Part shown: positions 52,960 to 64,000 of the stretch, piece after piece
Layout: every line of letters begins with the position of its first letter
How positions within the stretch are numbered: the first letter of the stretch is position 1
Assembly: GCA_964036045.1 (NCBI GenBank)
Contig: OZ038380.1
Coordinates: forward strand, 66,783,591 to 66,847,590
Source: Eutreptiella sp. 'Long Island Sound 2002'
Lineage: Eukaryota; Euglenozoa; Euglenophyceae; Eutreptiales; Eutreptiaceae
Length of the DNA: 64,000 nucleotides
Reading direction: 5' to 3'
Notes under the pieces: generated by a model
Told to the model about the DNA's origin: nothing
Databases searched by the model: none
What the model saw: the letters and a program-made list of their open reading frames with translations, nothing else
Made by a program: the position numbers and the translations under genes

Positions 52960-55900
52960 TTAGGGGGCGAACACGTGCGACAGGTGCGCAACGCATGTGG
53001 GGTCCCGCAGGTGCACGTGGATTGACAGAAGGGCAGCGCCCGCGGGGCCCGCTTGTTCGTGCGAGGGGGTGTGTGCCCCCTCGATGCGCCGACGCAAGGC
53101 CTCCTCCTCTGTGCGCCTGCGCGGGCCTGCGGGAGGTTCGGGCCAGGGGCACGCGGCTACCTGGGCGCACCGCGCGCACCTGTTGGCGCCTGTCGACGCT
53201 GCGGAGGACACCGTGTCACATTCTCCGCAGATTCGGCAGGTGTGTGGGAGGTGGGAGGGCGGCGACCAAGGGTCGGGATGGCGGAGCCAGATGTCGTCCC
53301 ACCTCTGTCGGAGGGGGTCCCGGATCTCCAGCAGGCGGGCGCGGACGCGGCGCCGGTAGTCCTTGCCAAGCGTCTTCCGCTGGACCTCCTGCCACGTGTC
53401 GTCGGGGAGGATCCCGTGGTCGTGGAGGGGGCGATGAGGTCGTCCCAGGCCGGGCGGGGGTGCCCCTGGGGGGGGCTCGCCGTGTACACGTGGCGCCCGG
53501 TGAGGTGGGGCGTCAGCGCATCCCATTGGCACCCGTTCGCGGTGTCTCTGTGGAGGAGGGCCAGCAGGGTGCCGTCCGCGACTGCCTCCCACCCCACTCG
53601 CACCCCTTCGCAGCCGTCTAGCTCCTGGCGCAGCGCGGCTGCAATGCCGGTGGGGAGCATGAGGAGCAAGGGCCCCTGGGTGTCGCCCAGCCGGGACAGG
53701 GCGTCGTCGTATACCCGCCCCCCAGCTTTGAAGTGCGCCACGGTGAGTTGGGTGGCCCCGTCCTCTGGGGGGTGCCACCGGATGGTGGCCGCAGCGTGTC
53801 CCCACGTGCGTATCTCCGTAGCCCGGAGCACGTTGGCGGCGTGAAGGACGATGCGGGGCGGGACGGGTGTCCTGACGAGTGAGGACACGTCCCCAGTCCA
53901 TCCGGTTTGCGGCCCCGGGGCCGCCTGCAGCCATTCCCCCGTCGCCGCGTCCCACGGGTGGTCAGGCCCCGCCCCGCGGATCATGGTGGGTCTCGGCCGA
54001 GTGTCGGGCCCCCACCACCGGAGCGGGATGGCGGCGTATCGTTGCGCAGGGGTCTCCGGGGCGCGCATGGCGGCGCACCACCGGCTGCACTCCCGCGCCC
54101 AATCCTCCCCCACGATGCGCGCCTCCCATGCGGTCATGGAGCCGCGCCCGATGATCCACGGTGGGAAGAGGGCGTCTTGTAGGTGCCTCGAGAACCCCCC
54201 CGGCAGGTCCTGGTATGGGTGGGGGCTCTCTTGGGACGGGCACTCCAGAGTGCCATTCACAACACGGAGAGAGGCTACGAAGTCCTTGTCAGGGCGCGGG
54301 GGAGGGGGAGGGTGGTTGCCCTCCGCCGCAGTCAGCCACCGGTGCGCCCGGGCTGCCGCGCTCTGGGGCTCGCGGAGGAGTTGCTCCAGCCGGTGGTTGC
54401 GAAGCTCCCACGCGAAGTCCCCCAGCCGGAGCATGTGGTGGAGGAAATCGTCCACCGAGGTCCCTCCCGGCGGGTCGTACCGGGTTATGGCGCGGAGCTG
54501 CGCCTCCGCGTCCTCGGGCACCAGTCCGGAGCAGAACACCTCCGTCCACGTGGCGCCTGCGGAGCGCCACGAGGCCACCCACAGGGCCTCGTCCCCAGGT
54601 GGGAGGTGGCGGGCCGCCTCGTGTACAGCCTGGCGGTAGTGGGGCCAGAAGAGCCGTGAGTGGGTGCATCCCACGTGCATGTACACCGGGGTCTCCTCCG
54701 GGCCGCCGCAGAAAAGGCACGGTTGTGGGACGATGGCGACGCCGGAGAGCCGCTCCTTCCGGACGCGGAGCCTGCGCTGCACCGGCGTGTGGCTGTCTCG
54801 GGCCCGCAGCGCAGGGCGGTTGGTAGCCGCCGCGGTGAGGTCCAGGGCGTGGACGTAGGCCGTGGCGTGGGCCGCGCCCAAAGGTGTGTGTCCCTGGTGC
54901 GTCAGCGCATGGTCCGTCTGTGCCCGTTGCGCGACCTCGCCGAGCACCCGCATCGTGGGGGGCCGTAGATCGAGATGGCCGTCACAGCCGGCGACAATGA
55001 GTTGGGCGTGGCCAGGGTCCGGGGGCGTGTTCTGCAGGACGGTGTCCTGGGACGCCGCCCAGTCCGCCTTGTGCAGTAGGGCGTCACTGTGGTCCGAGGT
55101 GGCTCGGACGTACCAGAACGGGTGCACGGCGTGTTGCCCCCGCGCGCAAAGGCCGTCCCGGAGCCACCTCAGGGGCATCTGGTTGACCACCTTCGCTGCG
55201 CCGGCGGGGACCCCCGTGGTTCGTTCGCGATCTGCGTGCCGCAGGAGGTGGAGGATGACTTTCGGCGTCCACCGTGTGGACCCATGGTCTGTGGGCACCG
55301 TATTGTAGGGGGAGGGAGGCGGCAACCCCCTCCCCGTCGGGCACCGTGCCCGAGATGGCCACCGCCCACGTGCGGGTGAGGTCGGCGGCGAGAGCGACGC
55401 TGGTGGCGTTTTTGCAGGGTCCGCCCCCGGACGCGTCAGAGGAGGTGTGTCCCCAGGCCTCCGGGATCCAGTAGTATCCGGTGGGGCTGAGCCACCCCGC
55501 GTTGAGGTCGGCGGAGTGCCACCGGACGTTGGGGTGGCTGGGGGTCAGTTGGTCCACGCTCAGCGCCCTGGTGTCGCCTGGGCTGATCGCCGGGTGGTCG
55601 TGCAGCCGGATCTCCGCTCCGGCGACCGTGCTTGCCCAGGACCGTAGCGCCGTCACATGTTCCTTGAGCCACGCCGGGCCCCCGCGCTGGTGCACCACCA
55701 GGTGTCCCGTGTCCTCCAGCTGGTCCTCCAGCGCGTGTACCGCCATGTGTGGGTCGTGCGGCACCCCCGTAGCCACCAGTAGGGCGGTGCCACGGGGGAG
55801 CCCACGGGGTTCGGGCTGGCCTGCCCCGACTTGCACTATTACCCACTCGGCCCGGAGCTGCGCTTGTCCCGTCGCTTGGGTGCATTGGTCGTCCGTGGTC

Positions 55901-56400
55901 ACCAACCACAACGGCGTCGGCGCGTGGGGCTGGGGGCGCAAGGGCTCTCGCCACGCCAGGTCCGCGTTAGGCTCTTGGTGCTCGCTTTCCGCGAGTACGT
56001 CGCGGAGGATGTACATGAGGGCTGCTGGCGGGTGGTACGCCGCCGCCCGCGTGGGGGGGGATAGGCCGTCCCGGCGGCGGTAGCCCCCGACGTGGAGGTG
56101 CAGGCCGTCCAGGGGTCACCCGTGGGCCGGTCCGGGCGTCCTGCTTAGCCCTCGTGGGGTGGACGAGTCTCAGGCGGGGGTCCCGTGTGCCGGTGGTGTG
56201 GAAGAGGTGGGCCAGGGTGTCGCGCCACCCAGGGTGGTTGGTGGGCTCCTGCTCACGGCGGCAATAGTGGAGGTGTTCATCGGCGCATTGGTTGAGGCAC
56301 TCTCGCACCGCCGTCAGCCACGGATCGTGGTTGTCGGGGAAGGGGTGGCGTGGCCCGTGGTGCCCATGCCACGGCGTTGTGTGTGGCACAGTCAGGCGGC
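52960..56400 (-). pseudogene. Pol-like protein of element D, C-terminal part, left copy
   Basis: Read from the right, a frame near 56016-55084 passes into a long frame 55325-53157 and, after a 1-2-base change near 53430, into the frame that ends at TAA 52960-52962. Features: an RNase H-like segment with SSDASGG, an AE pair (VDAEVILHLL) and KADWAAS; a zf-RVT-like segment CLFCGGPEETPVYMHVGC (about 54660-54720); a central ~300-residue region without known motif; and a C-terminal Cys cluster CRICGEC...CARC (about 53165-53250). The RT palm with its YxDD box is not seen. RNase H followed by a zinc segment points to a LINE-like pol. The frameshift is absent from the right copy, so this copy is broken. 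Confidence 0.6.
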
Positions 56401-56698
56401 ACGTGTCGCGGCGTCGCAGCTTGGCGGTGCGCAGCGTGACGATTTTGCCCGGCGGGGACTGTAGTTGGACATGGGCCTCCCTGGGGCACGCGATGGGGTT
56501 GTACATCCCCACTCCCAGGGCGGCCAGGGCCCGGGGTATGCGGTGGACCCAGTCGCCTCCCGCAAGAGTTGCGAACTTCGGGACGGGGTAGTGCACCTCG
56601 GGACATATTCCGTGCGCGCCGGCTATCTCCCAGAACATCTTGGTGACCTCGGCGCGCACGGAGGTTGCGCGGTGGTGGACGAGTGTACCGCCGCCGCC
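56401..56698 (-). other. Spacer at the centre of the inverted repeat
   Basis: About 298 bp present once. On the minus strand it reads as a continuation of the left copy upstream of its RNase H-like segment, including MFWEIAGAHGICPEV and LAALGVGMYNPIACP, possibly the end of an RT domain. It ends in CCG repeats at the junction with the right arm. Confidence 0.5.
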
Positions 56699-56700
56699 GC

Positions 56701-59700
56701 CGCCTGACGGTGCCACACACAACGCCGTGGCATGGGCACCACGGGCCACGCCACCCCTTCCCCGACAACGACGATCCGTGGCCGACGGCGTTGCGGGAGT
56801 GCTTCTACCAATGCGCCGATGAACACCTCCACTATTGCTGCCGTGAGCATGAGCCCACCAACCCCCCCTGGGTGGCACGACGCCCTGGCTCACCTCTTCC
56901 ACACCACCGGCACACGGGACCCCCGCCTGAGACTCGTCCACCCCACGAGGGCTAAGCAGGACGCCCACACCGCGCCACGGGTGACCCCGGACGGCCTGCA
57001 CCTCCACGTCGGGGTCTACCGCCGCCGGGACGGCCTATCCCCCCCCACGCGGGCGGCGGCGTACCACCCGCCAGCAGCCCTCATGTACATCCTCCGCGAC
57101 GTACTCGCGGAAAGCGAGCACCAAGAGCCTAACGCGGACGTGGCGTGGCCAGAGCCCTTGCGCCCCCAGCCCCACGCGCCGACGCCGTTGTGGTTGGTGA
57201 CCACGGACGACCAATGCACCCAAGCGATGGGACAAGCGCAGCTCCGGGCCGAGTGGGTAATAGTGCAAGTGGGGGCAGGCCAGCCCGAACCCCGTGGGCT
57301 GCCCCGTGGCACCGCCTTACTGGTGGCTACGGGGGTGCCGAACGACCCACACATGGCGGTACACACGCTGGAGGACCAGCTGGAGGACACGGGACACCTG
57401 GTGGTGCACCAGCGCGGGGGCCCGGCGTGGCTCAAGGAACATGTGACGGCGCTACGGTCCTGGGCAAGCACGGTCGCCGGAGCGGAGATCCGGCTGCACG
57501 ACCACCCGGCGATCAGCCCAGGCGACACCAGGGCGCTGAGCGTGGACCAACTGACCCCCAGCCACCCCGACGTCCGGTGGCACTCCGCCGACCTCAACGC
57601 GGGGTGGCTCAGCCCCACCGGATACTACTGGATCCCGGAGGCCTGGGGACACACCTCCTCTGACGCGTCCGGGGGCGGACCCTGCAAACACGCCACCAGC
57701 GTCGCTCTCGCCGCCGACCTCACCCGCACGTGGGCGGTGGCCATCTCGGGCACGGTGCCCGACGGGGAGGGGGTGGCTGCCTCCCTCCCCCTACAATATG
57801 GTGCCCACAGACCATGGGTCCACACGGTGGACGCCGAAGTCATCCTCCACCTCCTGCGGCACGCAGATCGCGAACGAACCACGGGGGTCCCCGCGGGCGC
57901 AGCGAGGGTGGTCAACCAGATGCCCCTGAGGTGGCTCCGGGACGGCCTGTGCGCTGATGAACACCTCCACTATTGCCGCCGTGAGCAGGAGACCACCAAC
58001 TACCCGGGTGGCGCGACGCCCTGGCCCACCTCTTCCACACCACCGGCACGCGGGACCCCCGCCTGAGACTCGTCCACCCCACGAGGGCTAAGCAGGACGC
58101 CCACACCGGCCCACGGGTGACCCCAGACGGCCTGCACCTCCACGTCGGGGGCTACTGCCGCCGGGACGGCCTATCCCCGCCCACGCGGGGGGCGGCGTAC
58201 CACCCGCCAGCAGCCCTCATGTACATCCTCCGCCTCGTACTCGCGGAAAGCGAGCACCAAGAGCCTAACGCGGACGTGGCGTGGCCAGAGCCCTTGCGCC
58301 CCCGGCCCCAGGCGCCGACACCGTTGTGGTTGGTGACCACGGACGACCAATGCACCCAAGCGACGGGACAAGCGCAGCTCCGGGCCGAGTGGGTAATAGT
58401 GCAAGTGGGGGCAGGCCAGCCCGAACCCCGTGGGCTCCCCCGTGGCACCGCCCTACTGGTGGCTACGGGGGTGCCGCACGACCCACACATGGCGGTACAC
58501 GCGCTGGAGGACCAGCCGGAGGACACGGGACACCTGGTGGTGCACCAGCGCGGGGGCCCGGCGTGGCTCAAGGAACATGTGACGGCGCTACGGTCCTGGG
58601 CAAGCACGGTCGCCGGAGCGGAGATCCGGCTGCACGACCACCCGGCGATCAGCCCAGGCGACACCAGGGCGCTGAGCGTGGACCAACTGACCCCCAGCCA
58701 CCCCAACGTCCGGTGGCACTCCGCCGACCTCAACGCGGGGTGGCTCAGCCCGACCGGATACTACTGGATCCCGGAGGCCTGGGGACACACCTCCTCTGAC
58801 GCGTCCGGGGGCGGACCCTGCAAACACGCCACCAGCGTCGCTCTCGCCGCCGACCTCACCCGCACGTGGGCGGTGGCCATCTCGGGCACGGTGCCCGACG
58901 GGGAGGGGTCGGCCGCCTCCCTCCCCGTACAATACGGTGCCCACAGACCATTGGTCCACGCGGTGGACGCCGAAGTCATCCTCCACCTCCTGCGGCCCGC
59001 AGATCGGGCGCAGCGAAGGTGGTCAACCAGATGCCCCTGAGGTGGCTCCGGGACGGCCTGTGCGCGCGGGGGCAACACGCCGGGCACCCGTTCTGGTACG
59101 TCCGAGCCACCTCGCACCTCGCACCACAGTGACGCCCTACTGCACAAGGCGGACTGGGCGGCGTCCCAGGACACCGTCCTGCAGAACCCGGACCCTGGCC
59201 ACGCCCAACTCATTGTCGCCGGCCGTGACGGCAATCTCGATCTACGGCCCCCCACGATGCGGGTGCTCGGCGAGGTCGCGCAACGGGCGCAGACGGACCA
59301 TGCGCTGACGCACCGGGGACACACACCTTTGGGCGCGGCCCACGCCACGGCCTACGTCCACGCCCGGGACCTCACCGCGGCGGCCACCAACCGCCGGGCG
59401 CTGCGGGCCCGAGACGGCCACACGCCGGTGCAGCGCAGGCTCCGCGTCCGGAAGGAGCGTCTCTCCGGCGTCGCCATCGTCCCACAACCGTGCCTTTTCT
59501 GCGGCAGCCCGGAGGAGACCCCGGTGCACATGCACGTGGGATGCACCCACTCAGGGCTCTTCTGGCCCCACTACCGCCAGGCGGTACACGAGGCGGCCCG
59601 CCACCTCCCACCTGGGGACAAGGCCCTTTGGGTGGCCTCGTGGCGCTCCGCAGGCGCCACGTGGACGGAGGTGTTCTGCTCCGGACTGGTGCCCGAGGAC

Positions 59701-61253
59701 GCGGAGGCGCAGCTCCGCGCCATAACCCGGTACGACCCGCCGGGAGGGACCTCGGTCGACGATTTCCTCCACCACATGCTCCGGCTGGGGGACTTCGCGT
59801 GGGAGCTTTGCAACCACCGGCTGGAGCAACTCATCCGCGAGCCTCAGAGCGCGTTGCAGCCCGGGCGCACCGGTGGCTCACTGCGGCGGAGGGCGACCAC
59901 CCTCCCCCTCCCCCGCGCCCTGACAAGGACTTCGTAGCCTCCCTCCGTGTTGTGAATGGCACTCTGGAGTGCCCGTCCGGAGAGAGCCCCGACCCGTACC
60001 AGGACCTGCCGGGGGGGTTCTCGAGGCACCTACAAGACGCCCTCTTCCCACCGTGGATCATCGGGCGCTGCTCCATGACCGCATGGGAGGCGCGCATCGT
60101 GGGGGAGGAGTGGGCGCGGGAGTGGAGCCGGTGGTGCGCCGCCACGCGCGCCCCGGAGACCCCTGCGCAACGATACGCCGCCATCCCGCTCCGGTGGTGG
60201 GGGCCCGACACCCGGCCGAGACCCACCATGATCCGCGGGGCGGGGCCTGACCACCCGTGGGACGCGGCGACGGGGGAATGGCTGCAGGCGGCCCCGGGGC
60301 TGCAAACGGGATGGACTGGGGACGTGTCCTCACTCATCAGGACACCCGTCCCGCCCCGCATCGTCCTTCACGCCGCCAACGTGCTCCGGGGTACGGAGAT
60401 ACGCACGTGGGGACACGCTGCGGCCACCGTCCGGTGGCACCCCCCAGAGGACGGGGCCACCCAACTCACCGTGGCGCACTTCAAAGCTGGGGGGCCGGTA
60501 TACGACGACGCCCTGTCCCGGCTGGGCGACACCCAGGGGCCCTTGCTCCTCATGCTCCCCACCGGCATTGCAGCCGCGCTGCGCCAGGAGCTAGACAGCT
60601 GCGAAGGGCTGCGAGTGGGGTGGGAGGCAGTCGCGGACGGCACCCTGCTGGCCCTCCTCCACAGAGACACCGCGAACGGGTGCCAATGGGATGAGCTGAC
60701 GCCCCACCTCACCGGGCGCCACGTGTACATGGCGAGCCCCCCCCAGGGGCACCCCCGCCCGGCGTGGGACGACCTCATCGCCGCCTTCCACGACCACGGG
60801 ATCCTCCCCGACGACACGTGGCAGGAGGTCCAGCGGAAGATGCTTGGCAAGGACTACCGGCGCCACGTCCGCGCCCGCCTGCTGGAGATCCGGGACCCCC
60901 TCCGACAGAGGTGGGACGACATCTGGCTCCGCCATCTCGACCCTTGGTCGCCGCCCTCCCACCTCCGACACACCTGCCGACTCTGCGGAGAATGTGACAC
61001 GGTGTCCTCCGCAGCGTCGACAGGCGCCAACAGGTGCGCGCGGTGCGCCCAGGTAGCTGCGTGCCCCTGGCCCGAACCTCCCGCAGGCCCGCGCAGGCGC
61101 ACAGAGGAGGAGGCCTTGCGCCGGCGCATCGAGGGGGCACACACCCCCTCGGACGAACAAGCGGGCCCCGCGGGCGCTGCCCTTCTGTGGATCCGAGTGC
61201 ACCTGCGGGACCCCACATCCGTTGCGCACCTGTCGCACGTGTTCGCCCCCTAA
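56701..61253 (+). pseudogene. Pol-like protein of element D, C-terminal part, right copy
   Basis: It encodes the same segments as the left copy. The RNase H-like region is present twice because of the tandem duplication, so the frame cannot be continuous. The zinc segment CLFCGSPEETPVHMHVGC is near 59497-59550. A frameshift near 59850 follows LEQLIREPQS, after which the frame runs open to TAA 61251-61253, including the Cys cluster CRLCGEC...CARC (about 60975-61055). Together the two copies show that the original protein was continuous through both regions. Confidence 0.6.
56818..59064 (+). repeat. ~1.1-kb tandem duplication in the right copy of element D
   Basis: Unit 1 is 56818-57955 (1138 bp) and unit 2 is 57956-59064. 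The join is at GCGC followed by TGATGAACACC. Unit 2 lacks about 24 bp near 59005 that unit 1 has. The left copy of D has this segment once. Confidence 0.9.
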
Positions 61254-61292
61254 CCCCCACCCGCCGCCGCCCTTTGCAGAGCCCGCAGCACC

Positions 61293-64000
61293 ATGCCACG
61301 CCGACGGGGGGATGGGCCGGGGCACACCAGGGCCCGCCGCAGAGCGCAGAAGGCGGCCGTCCGGGGCCTGGTGGCGGACGCGGTGGCGGAGGCACACAAA
61401 GCGCACGCTGCCGCACGGTGTGACCTGGAGGGCAGTGCGAGGGCTTTCCTCAACGAGACCGCCCTCCCGGCCGTTCGCGCCCTGAACGGAGCGGGGGCCC
61501 CTACGCTGCTCCCGGCAATGCACCGAATCGTGAACGCCGTCCGGCCGGGGCTCATCAGCCCAGAGGCGGCCCTCTACGGGCACTGGATGGAGTGGCGCGA
61601 GTCCAATCGGTCGGGCCGGCCCCTGTCCATGGGGGACATCCTGCGGCTGACGGGAGCGGGGTCTGCCATGTCCCTCCGCAGTAGCGCCCCAGCCCTGCTG
61701 CACGCCCTCAGGACGCGCTACCCCGGGGACGCGGCCCCGTACCTGAACCAGGCGCGGGCCACGTACCCGGGAGGAGTGTCCTAGCTGGATGCAGCGCTCC
61801 ACCTTCTACACCCGCCGGACGAGGACCTGGAGGTGGGCGAGGTCAGGGTGTTCGTGGAAGGCGCGGACGAGGCGTCCGCCCGCCCCCGGCCGACCAACCC
61901 GGTGTACGACGGCACCGGGCCTACCCCCCCGAGGCGTTCCCCAGGGAGCCCACTTGGTGCCCCGCCCTCCCGCCGGCGACGCACGCGCCCCGCGGCTGGG
62001 CTAACCCAGACCTGTCCCCCCCCCTCTCCAGGACCAGGGGTGCCCACCACAGGGGGCAGGTCCTCTGGCAGTAGTGCCCTGGCACCCCCCTCCTCCTCCT
62101 CGTCGTCGCGACCCGCGGGGACCCGGGGCGGATCCTGGGGATCACCCCCACCCACCTCTATGGGGCAACACCCGTACCCCGCCCCCCCCTCCCGGCGCCC
62201 GCTGCGCGGGACGGAGTACACGCCTTCCTGCGAACACAGGAGGTCACCGCCGTTACGGGGGTCCACCTGGTGCGGCTGCCCCCGACACCGCTCGACGACC
62301 CCCGGGGGCCCAGGGCCCTTGGCCCCGCCCCAGACTGGGAGCTGTGGCGCGACGCGTGGGCCGCGTGGCTTCCCCGCCTCCCCTCCCAATGCCGGTGGAT
62401 GGCCGCAGGCCCCCGGCCGTGCGGGGCTGACGCCACAGCCGGCCCCCCACCCCCTCCCCCCCTCCCCCCCGCAGAGCACCACACGGCACTGCCCACGGCA
62501 CGGCACTGATGCACCAGGAGGTAGTGGGAAGGGCGCGCCTGCCACCACGCATGCCTACCAGGGTAACAGTGATGGCAGACTCCGATGGGTCCCCCCGGCG
62601 GGACGACCGCCACCACCGCCGGTCCCGCTCCCGCTCGCCCGTCTCCTCCCCGGAGTGGACGGGGGAGACCCTCGCGGAGCGCGAGGAGCGGAGGCTGGCG
62701 GAGGCAGCGGTGCTGGTCGGGCCGCGGCCGCCGGCCCGGGAGCCTGGGCCAGCCGAGGCGACCGCCCCCGCCGCCCAAGCAGCCAGCCCCGCCGCCCCGC
62801 CCCGCCCAGACACGCAGGAGGCGGAGACCGCAGCGAGCCACGCCGCGGCCCTGACCGCGGCCCCCGGCACGCCGCCGACACGGGGGGCAGCCCCAACGCA
62901 GGAACCGGGCGCATCGCCGAGGGCTGCCGCAGCTGCAGAGGAAAGCAAGAAGGGCGCGCGAGGGGTTGCGACCGCACGGGCCACGGGCGCCTCGTCGGCG
63001 GCCGCCACGGCAGCGAAGAAGAGCGGGGAGGGCGCGCGAGGGGCTGCGGCCGCGACCCCGGCGGGCCGCGACACCACCTCGGCCGGCCGCGCTGCGACCT
63101 CCAGCGCGCCGCAACCGCGGGGGACGGACCCCGCACGGGCCGCGGGCGCCTCGCCGGCGGCCGCCGCGGCAGCAGGAGAGAACGAGGAGGGCGTGCGAGG
63201 GGTTGCGACGGCGGCCACGGGCGCCTCGTCGGCGGCCGCCACGGAGGCGAAGGAGAGCGAGGAGGGCGCGCAAGGGGCTGCGGCCGGGACCCCGGCAGGC
63301 CGCGACACCGCCTCGGCCGGCCACGCCGCGGCCCCCAGCACGCCGCGCAAGCGGGGAAAAAACCCAGCACAGGCCGCGGACGCCTCGCCGGCGGCCGCCG
63401 CAGCAGCAGCAGTGGGCAGGGAGAGCGCGAAGTACCGCACCCACGCCAACCCCACCCACACCCACACCAGCCGCCCCAAGCCGTTCCCCCCCAAGCCCTT
63501 CCCCCCGGGGCGGGAGCGGCACGTCCGCCCCCCGACGCGCGAGCGCAAGCCGCCGGGCGTCACGCTGCCGCAGCTGCAAAAGCAGCGGGACGCCCAGCGA
63601 GTGGTCCAGGAAGGGCGCAGCAGCGGGGGGGAGCAGAGCGGACGACGCGGCTCGGGGCAGGAGGCGGGGAAGGGGCCAGGGCACGGGAAGGGCGCGCAGG
63701 GGCGCGGGCAGGGAGCCCAGCTTCAGGGGGCAGGGCGAGGGGAGGTGGGAGAGCGAGCGGACCAGGGCGTGGGGGACGGGAGGCGGGACACGCGACACGG
63801 GCAGGGGGCTGGAAAGGGGCCCAAGGGCAAGGGCAAGGGCGCCGCGGGCCCCAAGGGACAGGCGGGACGGGGCATGGGAGCCCAGGGGGGAGGACGGGGC
63901 GAAGGGAGGGGGGCAGAGGGCGGGGCGCCCCCGCAGCCGGACGTGCAGCCGATGAGGTGCATCCCCCCCGGCATCCAACAGATGCCGGCACACCACACCC
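61293..64000 (+). pseudogene. Downstream ORF of element D, right copy (broken, runs off the window)
   Basis: Starts ATG 61293 with the same MPRRRGDGPGHTRARRRAQ beginning as the left copy. A TAG at 61782-61784 stops it after 163 codons, where the left copy has an open codon. The rest of the homologous sequence follows with several frame changes. The Ala-rich repeats (about 62940-63410) and the Lys/Gly-rich basic segment are still recognisable. Confidence 0.65.

Larger units (their letters stand above)
46128..56698 (-). mobile_element. Element D, left copy: large GC-rich retroelement, probably non-LTR type
   Basis: On the minus strand the order is: C-terminal part of a pol-like protein (to 52960), then a second ORF (52920-49561), then 3.4 kb of GC-rich 3' sequence with ~1.1-kb tandem repeats, then three heptamer repeats at 46128-46148. 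No LTRs are seen. The pol part has an RNase H-like segment and a zf-RVT-like Cys-His segment, both found at the C-terminal side of RT in many LINE-type elements. The RT palm itself is not in the window, so the class is an inference. The 5' end is replaced by the junction with the inverted right copy. Confidence 0.6.
50213..64000. repeat. Large inverted repeat formed by two copies of element D
   Basis: The arms are 50213-56400 and 56699-64000, and the right arm is cut by the window end. Mirror positions sum to about 113099 near the centre and to about 114213 further out, the difference being the extra tandem unit in the right arm. The spacer 56401-56698 continues the left element's sequence and ends in CCG repeats. 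The arms differ by many substitutions and by independent frameshifts. Confidence 0.92.
56699..64000 (+). mobile_element. Element D, right copy (continues beyond the window)
   Basis: Inverted relative to the left copy, with the same order: pol-like C-terminal part to 61253, then the downstream ORF from 61293. It carries an internal tandem duplication (56818-59064). It is broken at other places than the left copy, so neither is a direct image of the other. Confidence 0.65.

Noticed and set aside
50213-64000. The inverted repeat of element D as a pure assembly artefact
   Set aside because: The arms differ by scattered substitutions, different frameshifts, a stop codon and a tandem duplication, which a mirrored assembly error would not create. 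Long reads would still be needed to prove it.

Overview
This is a repeat-dense nuclear window from a eukaryote. The evidence is three LTR retrotransposon copies with full gag-pol architecture, a possible fourth LTR, a large non-LTR-like retroelement in inverted copies, and almost no credible single-copy coding sequence. There are no bacterial operons, rRNA genes or clear tRNA genes. The species cannot be named from the sequence. The GC-rich elements sit in more AT-rich flanking DNA, which would fit an alga, another protist or a plant-lineage genome equally well.

Layout. (1) 1-11011, plus strand: element A, a decayed chromovirus (Ty3/gypsy) whose 5' part lies outside the window. It carries a 1517-bp tandem duplication spanning the gag tail and protease region, several nonsense mutations, a deletion at the start of RT, and a 3024-bp 3' LTR. 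(2) 11012-11359: a 348-bp host spacer. (3) 11360-28654, minus strand: element B, an apparently complete 17.3-kb relative of A with two ~3.0-kb LTRs, a CTAG target duplication, a 1444-codon gag and a long uninterrupted pol ending in a chromodomain. A and B converge tail to tail. (4) 28659-31927: flanking DNA with nothing recognisable. (5) 31928-41856, plus strand: element C, a second, unrelated Ty3/gypsy element with 167-bp LTRs. Its gag, protease, RT and integrase all show disabling changes, and it carries an extra unrecognised reading frame between pol and the 3' LTR. (6) 41857-44085: AT-rich DNA with a tRNA-like motif and a possible 450-bp LTR. (7) 44500-46010: a tract almost free of adenine on the plus strand. 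(8) 46128-64000: element D, a very GC-rich retroelement in two head-to-head copies forming an inverted repeat of more than 6 kb. Each copy has the C-terminal part of a pol-like protein (RNase H-like segment, zinc-binding segment) followed in the same frame by a second large ORF. The left copy has ~1.1-kb tandem repeats at its 3' end.

How the parts work together. In B, gag and pol are in one frame, separated by a single UAG. That stop codon lies inside a 7-bp stem also present in both A copies, so Gag-Pol is probably made by stop-codon readthrough. Pol supplies protease, RT, RNase H, an integrase with HHCC and DDE motifs, and a chromodomain expected to steer integration to particular chromatin. 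The LTRs of A and B hold several short stem-loops conserved in all three copies. Elements A, C and both D copies look non-autonomous; B is the only element that looks potentially active.
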